Shown: in pieces, positions 56,785 through 64,000 of the stretch
Position numbering within the stretch: the first letter of the stretch is position 1
How the letters are laid out: the number at the start of each line of letters is the position of its first letter
Assembly (NCBI RefSeq): GCF_016583765.1
Contig: NZ_NRRR01000001.1
Coordinates: forward strand, 186,001 to 250,000
Length of the DNA: 64,000 nucleotides
From: Chromatium weissei
GTDB taxonomy: Bacteria > Pseudomonadota > Gammaproteobacteria > Chromatiales > Chromatiaceae
Reading direction: 5' to 3'
The notes under the pieces: generated by a model
The model's input: the letters and a program-made list of their open reading frames with translations, nothing else
Database searches by the model: none
What the model was told of the DNA's origin: nothing
Made by a program: the position numbers and the translations under genes

Positions 56785-58680
56785 TTAACTCACAACCAAT
56801 GGACCAACTAAATCGACGCTGGGAATTGAATTTTCTTGCAATTTCTCAGCAACCAAAATGCGATTAGCCGCCATGCGTCCGGTCATGGTTGCTGCTTCCA
56901 TTAGATTAGCGGGCACTTCTAAACGCAGAAAATCTCCTGCTAAAAACAAATTCTCAATTGGTGTTTCGACACCAGGTCGTCCAGAATAATCGCCCGGAGC
57001 CCAACGCGGAAAGTTCTTCTGCATCGTGTAAATGTCATACACAATTGCGGCATTAGCCAATTCAGGAATCAATAGATTTAATTCCTCACGCATAATTCGT
57101 TTGACATCTTCTTCTGGCAGTACGTTTTCTGGTTCTACTGCATAGGCGTGTAATTCAATAACCGAGCCTTGATGACGTTCTGCCCAGTCCTGATATTGCG
57201 GCTGCAATTGCGAATAAATGGCAATTGAATCGGTGAATTGATAGCCGCTCGTCGTATAAAAAGGCACATCAAGTGGTTTCATTGTTTTATTCAACCAAAT
57301 GCGCCACACGATATAGGGATCAGCCACGCCCAATCGCTCCACGCTTTCCACAAATTGCGTATTCGACAGCGTTGAATGTGCAACGATTTCTTTCAAACCG
57401 GGCACATCGCAGGCCAGCACCACGTAATCCGTTTCGAGCGTCGTTCCAGTGGCGCGGGCACTCAGACGCAGCTGTTCGCCTTCTCGCGTGGTATTCATCG
57501 CCACCAATGGCAGCTTGGTTGGGCCGGCAGTTGGCACGCCATCTGCACCATATTTCGCGCCGTGACAGGGGCAGGCAAATCCGCCGGTCGCAGCATCCAA
57601 ACCAACTGGACAGCCCATGTGTGTGCAACGCCCTGATACTGCATGAAATTCGCCCTGCGCATCGCGCTTGACATAATACAAATCGGTCGGACTGCCCCAG
57701 AACGGAGTCCAGGTTGTTTCCACATCCGCCGCGTCGATGCTGTGATTCTGCGTTTGCAGATCGCCGGGATGTTTGAGCACAACCTGAGCAATGCGACCGT
57801 TTTGTTCCACAATGTGTTGCACTTCCATTCCCGTCAGCACTTTTCCACCTAATGCAATTAAGCGTTCGGTTAATGGCGTGACAACTGAAGTCATGGCATC
57901 GTCAATGGTTTGGTCATAGCCCATGCCATCGGGATTACCGAGATAAAAAAAGTGGAAAAACTTAATTCCTTCAGCAGTTGAATACTGATGGAATTGATTA
58001 AAAGAGGTGTGCGCAAAGGGTTCAACAATGGTATTCACCATTGGTTGATTGATGCCCTGACAGAAGGTTTTGAAGTCAATGTTATCCAAACGTGCAAAGG
58101 TGTCTTTGGGATCGTAGCGCATCAATTCATAAATGTTGCCAAGTGGATCATTAAAATCCATAATAGAAATCGATTTTGCTTGATCGACAACGGACAACAG
58201 ATTGAAAGGAAAAATCGTGGTGGTATTGGTAAAACATTCTGCTTCTTTATTCTTAAACAGAATAGGATAATTCTTCACCGGTTTGAAATTGCCGCGCAAT
58301 CCCAATTCATTCAACAAGCCATGCAGGTTGTAATACTGATTGAAAAAACCATGAAAACCATGCTCGGTTGCCATCGTTTCGCCATTCACATCGACATTCC
58401 ATCCCGTTAAACGTCCACCGAGATTGACTGAGCGTTCAACTAATGTCACTTCAAAGCCGCGTTTGAGCAATTCATACGCTGTCGCCATTCCCGCTAAACC
58501 GCCGCCAACAACTACCACGCGTTTCGGTGTCGCCGGTTTTAATGGAAGCGCATCGTTATTAGTCGCTGTAAATGGTAAAACAGTGCGCCGAGGCTGAATT
58601 GCATATAAACCGAGTGCGCCAAAAGTCAGAGTGCCGAGCGCGGCATAGCCGACATTGGTAAGAAAACGACGACGGTGCAT
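56785..58680 (-). CDS. CrtU/CruE-like carotenoid desaturase/methyltransferase with Rieske insert and Tat signal
   Basis: A 631-residue flavoprotein. The N-terminus HRRRFLTNVGYAALGTLTFGAL is a plausible twin-arginine signal. A dinucleotide fold follows (RVVVVGGGLAGMATAYELL, NLGGR), then EHGFHGFFNQYYNLHGLL, which recalls CrtU, the enzyme that turns beta-rings of carotenoids into aromatic rings. Around residues 320-395 is an inserted Rieske [2Fe-2S] domain with RCTHMGCPVG and CPCHGAKYGADG, giving ligands Cys352, His354, Cys370 and His373. The C-terminal FAD segment ends NLFLAGDFLRLEVPANLMEAA. Divergent from crtY, the lycopene cyclase that would supply its substrate. The exact product (okenone-, chlorobactene- or isorenieratene-type) is inferred. 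A TTG at 58695 is an alternative start. Confidence 0.82.
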   Translation of the reverse strand: MHRRRFLTNVGYAALGTLTFGALGLYAIQPRRTVLPFTATNNDALPLKPATPKRVVVVGGGLAGMATAYELLKRGFEVTLVERSVNLGGRLTGWNVDVNGETMATEHGFHGFFNQYYNLHGLLNELGLRGNFKPVKNYPILFKNKEAECFTNTTTIFPFNLLSVVDQAKSISIMDFNDPLGNIYELMRYDPKDTFARLDNIDFKTFCQGINQPMVNTIVEPFAHTSFNQFHQYSTAEGIKFFHFFYLGNPDGMGYDQTIDDAMTSVVTPLTERLIALGGKVLTGMEVQHIVEQNGRIAQVVLKHPGDLQTQNHSIDAADVETTWTPFWGSPTDLYYVKRDAQGEFHAVSGRCTHMGCPVGLDAATGGFACPCHGAKYGADGVPTAGPTKLPLVAMNTTREGEQLRLSARATGTTLETDYVVLACDVPGLKEIVAHSTLSNTQFVESVERLGVADPYIVWRIWLNKTMKPLDVPFYTTSGYQFTDSIAIYSQLQPQYQDWAERHQGSVIELHAYAVEPENVLPEEDVKRIMREELNLLIPELANAAIVYDIYTMQKNFPRWAPGDYSGRPGVETPIENLFLAGDFLRLEVPANLMEAATMTGRMAANRILVAEKLQENSIPSVDLVGPLVVS

Positions 58681-58813
58681 AACTTGAATTCTCAATAATA
58701 AAAAGGGTGATTAGTTTAACCGGATTAACCTCAAACTCGCGCTGATTGGTGTCAACATTTCCGCGCACTCGGCGTTTCATTCTGTAGTTAATTGAAATAA
58801 AGGAGTAATTTTT
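58681..58813. promoter_or_regulatory. divergent promoter region crtU-like / crtY
   Basis: The 133 bases separate the divergent carotenoid genes. AAGGAG precedes crtY. Shared regulation is likely from the arrangement; no operator was recognised. Confidence 0.35.
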
Positions 58814-59992
58814 ATGCCCGCATTCGCAAATTCCAATCTCGATGCCGATTATTTACTCGTCGGTGGCGGTCTGCAGAACGCTTTGATTTTGCTCGCACTT
58901 GCCGAGCGGCAGCCACAGGCATCCGTGTTGTTGCTAGAACGCGACACTGCGTTGGGTGGAAATCATATTTGGTCATTTCAGGCGCTGGATGTACCGGAAT
59001 CGACGCGCTCTTGGACGGCGCAACTGGTCGAATACTGCTGGCCTGGTTATCAACTTTATTTTGCAGAATCAGCACGTTGGGTTGAAGGCGTGTATCGCGC
59101 TTGCAGTTCGGAACATCTCGACCGCGTTGTGCAACAGGTGATTGCCACGCGCCCCAACATGCGTCTTTTAACCAACACGACAGTGGCGCATTGCGACGCG
59201 AGCAGCGTCACGCTGGCAAATGGACAGGTGCTGCGCGGGCAAGTGGTAATTGATGCGCGAGGCCCTGATCACAGTCCTCAACAACGCAGTGGCGGTTATC
59301 AAAAGTTTGTCGGTTTGGAATGTCAATTGCGGCAACCAGTGAATATGAAAGCACCGATTTTAATGGATACGCGCTGCACTCAACGTGATGGCTTTCGTTT
59401 TCATTATGTACTGCCATTTGCTGCCGACCGCGTTTTAATTGAAGACACTTATTTTTCTAATACGCCAGAATTAAATGTTGATGCACTTGCAGCGGAAATT
59501 ATGGCAGACGCTGGGCGTTTAGGTTTTGATGTTGAACGCGTATTGCGCACTGAAGTGGGTGTTTTGCCAATGCCCGCATGGAGCACCTTTCATCCGCAAA
59601 AAACAGGCGCACTCATTGCCGGTTATGCTGGCGGTTGGTTTAATCCCGGTACAGGTTATTCATTTGCTGCCGCAGTGCGTTTAGCCGAGCATATTGCCAA
59701 TGTTCCTATGACAGAAATCTATGGTGAGGCGTGGCAAAAATTGGTACGCCATCAGCGCATTCAATCGCACTTTCTCGCATTCCTTAATTTAATGATGTTT
59801 GGCTTTTTTCACGATAGCAAACGCGCAAAATTGATGGAGCGATTTTATTTGGTTGCGGATGTCGTAGTGCATCGCTTTTTTGCAATGGAAATTACGCTTG
59901 TTGATATGTGGCGCATTATGTGGGTTGGTGCGCCCTGGACACCTAAAGGCTGGGCAAAACGCGCCACTGCGCCAGCAAATCAATTGCGATAA
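58814..59992 (+). CDS. crtY: lycopene beta-cyclase
   Basis: FAD-dependent enzyme that closes one or both ends of lycopene into beta-rings, giving gamma- or beta-carotene. The 392-residue protein has the CrtY-type N-terminal nucleotide fold (DADYLLVGGGLQNALILLAL with the ERDTALGGNHIWSF segment), VVIDARGPDHS in the middle, FHYVLPFAADRVLIEDTYFS and AGYAGGWFNPGTGYSFAAAVRLA. AAGGAG before the ATG is a strong ribosome binding site. It ends just before a terminator hairpin. Adjacent to the divergent CrtU-like gene; upstream genes crtE, crtB and crtI are not in this window. Confidence 0.92.
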   Translation: MPAFANSNLDADYLLVGGGLQNALILLALAERQPQASVLLLERDTALGGNHIWSFQALDVPESTRSWTAQLVEYCWPGYQLYFAESARWVEGVYRACSSEHLDRVVQQVIATRPNMRLLTNTTVAHCDASSVTLANGQVLRGQVVIDARGPDHSPQQRSGGYQKFVGLECQLRQPVNMKAPILMDTRCTQRDGFRFHYVLPFAADRVLIEDTYFSNTPELNVDALAAEIMADAGRLGFDVERVLRTEVGVLPMPAWSTFHPQKTGALIAGYAGGWFNPGTGYSFAAAVRLAEHIANVPMTEIYGEAWQKLVRHQRIQSHFLAFLNLMMFGFFHDSKRAKLMERFYLVADVVVHRFFAMEITLVDMWRIMWVGAPWTPKGWAKRATAPANQLR

Positions 59993-60014
59993 CAGCGAAA
60001 ATATAACTTGCACG

Positions 60015-60041
60015 AACAGGCTTTACGGAAAGCCTGTTTTT
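60015..60041 (+). terminator. terminator after crtY
   Basis: AACAGGCTTT (60015-60024) and AAAGCCTGTT (60029-60038) form a ten-pair stem with a four-base loop, followed by TTT, in the convergent gap with parC. Confidence 0.88.
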
Positions 60042-60052
60042 CATTCGCGCAA

Positions 60053-62350
60053 TTACAAAACATCACCGATGTTTAATGTGTTCAAAGCACTGCCGAGCAA
60101 TTGATCGACGCGCTGAAATCCACGCGGCAATAGCTGTCCACGTCGTCCGCGTTCACTGCGATACATCACTAAATCCGCTGGTTTTAATGTTAAATCACGT
60201 TTGCCTGCAACGACGGTTAAATTGTCATTTGCAATAACCAGCGCCATCGCCACGACAATTTCTGCGCGTGTCATCAATTTCGTAGCGGGAATTCCAATTA
60301 GGCGATTGCCTTTACCTCGCGCCAGCACTGGCAATTCATTCAATGCAAATACCAGTAAATAACCGGCGCTGGTGACAACTGCCAATTGCGTATCAATCAT
60401 TTCATTTGGCAATGGTAATGGCGGTAATGCTTGCGCATCGACAGGTAAATTCAATACGCTTTTTCCCAATTTTGATTTAGCAATTAAATCGTTAAATTGC
60501 ACAATGAAGCCGTAACCGGTATCGGCGGCCAATAGATATTGCGTGGCTGGTGTTTCGCCGAGCACCGCAATAAAACGCGCTGCGGCGGGCGCGTCAAAGC
60601 GTCCGGTCAGAGGTTCGCCTTGTCCGCGAGCAGAGGGTAAGCTGTTGATTGCAAGCGAATAACTGCGTCCAGTCGAATCGAAAAATACCGCAGTTTGATG
60701 GCTTCGCAGCCGTGCCAGTGCCAACAGCGCGTCGCCAGCGCGAAAACTCAAATTTGCCGCGTCGACTTCGTGCCCTTTTGCGGTGCGCACCCAGCCTTTT
60801 TCCGACAACACCACCGTCACCGGCTCGCTCGGCGCGAGTTCGGCATCATCCATTGCCGTTGCCACACTGCGCGTGACCAGCGGCGAGCGGCGGTCATCGC
60901 CGAGTTGCGTCGCCAACGTCGTGATCTCGGTACGCAGCACTTGATTTAACGCGGTCGCGTCACCGAGCGGTTGCTGCAACTGCTCGCGCTCGGCGGTGAG
61001 CGTGTCCACTTCAGCGCGAATGTTCATCTCTTCCAGCCGAGCAAGTTGACGCAGACGTGTATTCAGTACGGCATTTGCCTGCGTTTCAGACAGCTTAAAT
61101 TGTTGCATTAACAGTGCTTTAGCATCGTCTTCGGTGCGCACCAATTCAATCACCGCGTCGAGATGACGCAGTGCAATCAACAGCCCAGCGAGCAAATGCA
61201 GCCGTGTTTCTACCTGATCGAGCCGCTGTTGCAGCCGCCGCCGCACGGTTTCGCGCCGAAACGTCAACCATTCCAACAGAATGTCGCAAAGCGTCATCAC
61301 TCGCGGTCGCCCATTCAGCCCGATGAGATTCATGTTGACGCGATAACTGCGTTCTAAATCGGTCGTGGCGAACAGATGCAGCATCAGCCGCTCGGCATCG
61401 ACGCGATTGGAGCGCGGCACGATGACGATGCGCGTGGGACATTCGTGATCGGATTCATCGCGGAAATCTTCAATCATCGGCAATTTTTTGGCGGTGAATT
61501 GCGCGGCGAGCTGCTCCATCACGCGACTGCCGGAAACCTGATAGGGCAACGCAGTAATCACGATGTCGCCACGTTCGATGCCGTAACGCGCACGTTGACG
61601 CACGCTGCCGCCGCCAGTTTGATACAGCTTTAGCAACTCGGCTGGTGCGGTGATGATTTCACCAGCCGTCGGAAAATCGGGCGCGGGAATGAATTGCATC
61701 AACTCGGCAACGCTGGCATTCGGCTGTTCGAGCAGATGTAAACAGGCGCGAGCAACTTCACGCACATTGTGCGGCGGAATATCCGTCGCCATGCCGACCG
61801 CAATTCCGCTCGCGCCGTTGAGCAGCACATTGGGCAATTGCGCTGGTAACAAGCGAGGTTCCTGCAGTGTTGCATCAAAATTCGCTTGCCAATCAACAGT
61901 TTCTTGATCAATCTCGTTGAGCAACGATGCCGCGTAAGCCGTCAAGCGCGACTCGGTGTAGCGCATCGCCGCAAACGATTTGGGATCATCCGGCGATCCC
62001 CAATTGCCCTGCCCGTCGATCAACGGATAGCGATAACTGAAGGGTTGCGCCATCAACACCATCGCTTCATAACAGGCGCTGTCGCCGTGCGGATGAAACT
62101 TACCGAGCACATCGCCGACGGTGCGCGCCGATTTTTTGAATTTGGCACTCGCCGACAGCCCCAATTCCGACATGGCATACAAAATGCGCCGTTGCACCGG
62201 TTTCAGCCCGTCGCCGACGTGCGGCAATGCGCGATCTAAAACCACGGACATCGCGTAATCTAAATACGCCCGCTCGGTAAAGTCTTTCAAAGGACGACGT
62301 TCCAAATTGGAATCGACATCGCGTTCAAAATCAAAAAGATTGATGGTCAT
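60053..62350 (-). CDS. parC: DNA topoisomerase IV subunit A
   Basis: Breaking-rejoining subunit of topoisomerase IV, which decatenates daughter chromosomes. The 765 residues begin near [20 protein letters not shown] and contain the catalytic tyrosine in [11 protein letters not shown] (near residue 128), the quinolone-region sequence [16 protein letters not shown], and [18 protein letters not shown]. The C-terminal part is a shortened set of beta-pinwheel blades, as in ParC rather than GyrA (no GyrA-box of the full type was seen). About 60550-62330 is markedly GC-rich while the 3' end is AT-rich. parE is not in the window. Confidence 0.96.
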   Translation of the reverse strand: MTINLFDFERDVDSNLERRPLKDFTERAYLDYAMSVVLDRALPHVGDGLKPVQRRILYAMSELGLSASAKFKKSARTVGDVLGKFHPHGDSACYEAMVLMAQPFSYRYPLIDGQGNWGSPDDPKSFAAMRYTESRLTAYAASLLNEIDQETVDWQANFDATLQEPRLLPAQLPNVLLNGASGIAVGMATDIPPHNVREVARACLHLLEQPNASVAELMQFIPAPDFPTAGEIITAPAELLKLYQTGGGSVRQRARYGIERGDIVITALPYQVSGSRVMEQLAAQFTAKKLPMIEDFRDESDHECPTRIVIVPRSNRVDAERLMLHLFATTDLERSYRVNMNLIGLNGRPRVMTLCDILLEWLTFRRETVRRRLQQRLDQVETRLHLLAGLLIALRHLDAVIELVRTEDDAKALLMQQFKLSETQANAVLNTRLRQLARLEEMNIRAEVDTLTAEREQLQQPLGDATALNQVLRTEITTLATQLGDDRRSPLVTRSVATAMDDAELAPSEPVTVVLSEKGWVRTAKGHEVDAANLSFRAGDALLALARLRSHQTAVFFDSTGRSYSLAINSLPSARGQGEPLTGRFDAPAAARFIAVLGETPATQYLLAADTGYGFIVQFNDLIAKSKLGKSVLNLPVDAQALPPLPLPNEMIDTQLAVVTSAGYLLVFALNELPVLARGKGNRLIGIPATKLMTRAEIVVAMALVIANDNLTVVAGKRDLTLKPADLVMYRSERGRRGQLLPRGFQRVDQLLGSALNTLNIGDVL

Positions 62351-62473
62351 CGCGGATTGATTTCACTAAAAAACAGACGGGTATAATGAAGTAAATTGCT
62401 GAAAACCACCAAACAAACATAATCTATTCACCATTAACTTTCGACTATTCTTAATTACGACGGAGAACCGAAT

Positions 62474-62896
62474 ATGATGCGACCTAAACTGGATGAAATT
62501 GATCACTTGCTATCAACGCTTTTTCTATACATTGAAAAGGTCGTTTTAGTGGTTGTTGGCGGGCTGGCGCTCATTGGTATTGGCGAATTGGTTTGGATTA
62601 TTTTTCAACATCGAGAAGTCAGTCTTCAAGACCTATTGATGATGTTCATTTATATTGAAATCATGGCAATGGCAAACATTTATTTTCTACGTCGTGCCGT
62701 ACCCTTTACCTATCCAATGTTCATTGCCGTCACTGCCTTATCGCGCTTAATTGTACTGCAAGGTAAAAACATCGCACCAGAGAATCTACTGTATGAAAGC
62801 GGCGCAATTTTATTGGTTTGTATTGCGATTTTAGTGGTGCGATTTAGCCAGCGTCACTGTTTAGGTGAAGAAAACGAAGACGACGCACAAAAATAA
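62474..62896 (+). CDS. PsiE-like membrane protein
   Basis: A 140-residue protein with four hydrophobic segments (about 20-48, 55-75, 80-92 and 108-123) and short cytoplasmic tails, the C-terminal one acidic. The pattern LQDLLMMFIYIEIMAMANIYF and the basic loop around RRAVPF match the phosphate-starvation-inducible PsiE family, whose function is unknown. GGAGA precedes the ATG pair. No pho box was recognised upstream. It is followed by the GspE/PilB-family ATPase gene after 144 bases. Confidence 0.75.
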   Translation: MMRPKLDEIDHLLSTLFLYIEKVVLVVVGGLALIGIGELVWIIFQHREVSLQDLLMMFIYIEIMAMANIYFLRRAVPFTYPMFIAVTALSRLIVLQGKNIAPENLLYESGAILLVCIAILVVRFSQRHCLGEENEDDAQK

Positions 62897-63040
62897 GAAC
62901 GGCGACGATATTAACCAGTGTTCATTACACTGGTTTTCATCTCTAAAAAGCACAACTAAAAATAAAGCACCATCTATCTTACTGCTGAATACCCATGCCA
63001 TGATAGAGTCATTTCATTTTTCATTGCTGCGTTATTGTTT

Positions 63041-64000
63041 ATGCCGAATTCGCCTCATTCAAATCAACCTGACCCAACACAAAAGATTTCAACTGTTCTC
63101 GAAGAACGTGGAATCGCAACGCCGAGTTTGCCCGCGCAAGATACCAGTAAACAAATTACCGATTTATTAGAAGAACGTGGAATTATTACGCGTGAACAAT
63201 TAACACAAGCGCGCCGCGTACACAGCAAACTGAGAGATGATTATTCACTCACCAAAGTATTGCAGGAATTGGGTTATCTTGATGCCAAACAATTACGCAA
63301 TGCTTTACGCGAACAACGTCAAGTCGTCCCGCTAGGCAACCTATTAGTTGAATTAGGTTATCTTAAATCGCAGGAATTAAAATCTGCATTACAAGCACAA
63401 CAATACCCTGAATTTCAAGGTAAAAAGCTGGGTGAAATTCTACTTGAAAAACGCCTTATTCAAGAGCATCAACTCATTGAAGTACTCGGCGATCAACTCG
63501 GTTATCTCAACGAGCAGCCAAATTTTACCGATATAGATCACGATCTTTTATTTCAAGTCACACCGGATTGGTGTAATCGCTTTCAAGCAATACCAATTCG
63601 TCGTAGCAGCGATGGCGTTGTCGTGGCTTTTCGTAATCCATTGGATGGAGTCTCACGACAGGCTGCAGAAAGCGTTTATGGTAAAGTGATTGCAGCAATT
63701 AGCACTCGCAGAGCAATTGAAGAAAGCATTAGTAGCTATCAAAGCAGTCGTCAACACAGTCGCTCGCGTCCAGTTGAATTGAATGAAGCTGATGTCATTA
63801 GCGTTGTTGATAGTTTAGTCATTGATGCTTTGGAATTGGGTGCGAGCGATATTCATATTGAACCAATGCGTCAACAGCTTCGCGTCAGAATGCGACGTGA
63901 CGGCATTTTAATTCTACATAAAGAATTAGATCGAGCGATGTCACCAATTATTAGCAGTCGGCTGAAAATTCTGTGTCAAGCCGATATTGCTGAAAAGCGT
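63041..64000 (+). CDS. GspE/PilB-family secretion or pilus ATPase (partial, N-terminal 320 codons)
   Basis: An open frame of 320 codons runs to the window edge. The N-terminus has a duplicated LEERGI segment (STVLEERGIATPS and TDLLEERGIITRE) and two MshEN/N1E-type modules (AKQLRNALREQ, KLGEILLEKRLIQEHQLIEVLGDQLGYL) that often bind c-di-GMP or the platform protein. The catalytic domain begins near residue 250 with DSLVIDALELGASDIHIEP and SRLKILCQADIAEKR, both diagnostic of GspE/PilB ATPases; Walker A lies beyond the edge. It powers assembly of type II secretion pseudopili or type IV pili. The gspF at 6543 could be its partner, but at 57 kb the link is inference. Confidence 0.88.
   Translation, partial: MPNSPHSNQPDPTQKISTVLEERGIATPSLPAQDTSKQITDLLEERGIITREQLTQARRVHSKLRDDYSLTKVLQELGYLDAKQLRNALREQRQVVPLGNLLVELGYLKSQELKSALQAQQYPEFQGKKLGEILLEKRLIQEHQLIEVLGDQLGYLNEQPNFTDIDHDLLFQVTPDWCNRFQAIPIRRSSDGVVVAFRNPLDGVSRQAAESVYGKVIAAISTRRAIEESISSYQSSRQHSRSRPVELNEADVISVVDSLVIDALELGASDIHIEPMRQQLRVRMRRDGILILHKELDRAMSPIISSRLKILCQADIAEKR

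Noticed and set aside
62865..63170. 101-codon frame across the PsiE-like gene end and the ATPase start
   Set aside because: It overlaps the beginning of the clearly recognisable GspE/PilB-family gene in another frame.
1..64000. tRNA, rRNA, CRISPR array or insertion sequence
   Set aside because: Gaps were read for tRNA T-loop patterns, regular repeat-spacer units and transposase genes; none was found.

Overview
The window comes from a gammaproteobacterium, most likely an autotrophic sulfur-oxidising or phototrophic sulfur bacterium. The gene neighbourhoods are typically gammaproteobacterial: thiS-thiG-trmB, carA-carB-greA, yqgE-ruvX-pyrR-pyrB-pyrX, and metG divergent from mrp/apbC. A form II RuBisCO gene with cbbQ and cbbO points to Calvin-cycle CO2 fixation. 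A lycopene cyclase gene beside a Rieske-containing CrtU-like gene points to ring-bearing, probably aromatic, carotenoids such as those of okenone-type purple sulfur bacteria. A three-gene multihaem cytochrome cluster points to an elaborate respiratory or redox chain. I cannot fix the genus. GC content is moderate by eye and switches within genes between GC-rich and AT-rich codon use; the hexamer CAATTG is strikingly common.

Layout. 1-2.5 kb: the start of a DUF2288 gene and glgB, divergent from glgC (2.6-3.9 kb, glycogen synthesis). 3.9-5.7 kb: thiS, thiG, trmB. 5.8-6.2 kb: a small toxin-antitoxin pair whose toxin is frameshifted in a run of six C. 6.5-8.3 kb: a gspF-like secretion gene and a secreted DUF1566 protein. 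8.5-13.8 kb: carA, carB, greA. 13.9-15.5 kb: a DUF4124 protein and pyrE. 15.7-21.1 kb: yqgE, ruvX, pyrR, pyrB, degenerate dihydroorotase pyrX, and a MurE-type ligase. 21.2-24.6 kb: a MmeI-like single-chain restriction-modification enzyme and a DUF4258/DUF2283 pair. 24.8-29.7 kb: cbbM-cbbQ-(HicB-like)-cbbO. 29.9-33.6 kb: heptahaem cytochrome, cytochrome b and octahaem cytochrome. 33.7-37.0 kb: metG and mrp. 37.1-40.2 kb: an orphan FliL-like gene and a nitrate-sensing-type chemoreceptor. 40.3-41.6 kb: a small CxxxCxxC protein and cysM. 41.7-46.6 kb: a Gld-type ABC transporter operon. 46.7-51.2 kb: clpB, a small hypothetical gene, lgt and an RDD protein. 51.3-56.7 kb: histidine kinase, periplasmic binding protein, hybrid kinase. 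56.8-60.0 kb: crtU-like and crtY. 60.1-64 kb: parC, a PsiE-like protein and the start of a GspE/PilB-family ATPase.

Much of the window is housekeeping: pyrimidine synthesis, with carAB supplying carbamoyl phosphate to pyrB, plus pyrE and pyrR; thiamine thiazole; cysteine; glycogen. The accessory content lies in the restriction enzyme region, the cbb locus, the cytochrome cluster, the Gld-type transporter with palindromic elements inside its reading frames, the sensor cluster and the carotenoid pair. No rRNA, tRNA, CRISPR array or intact insertion sequence was recognised.
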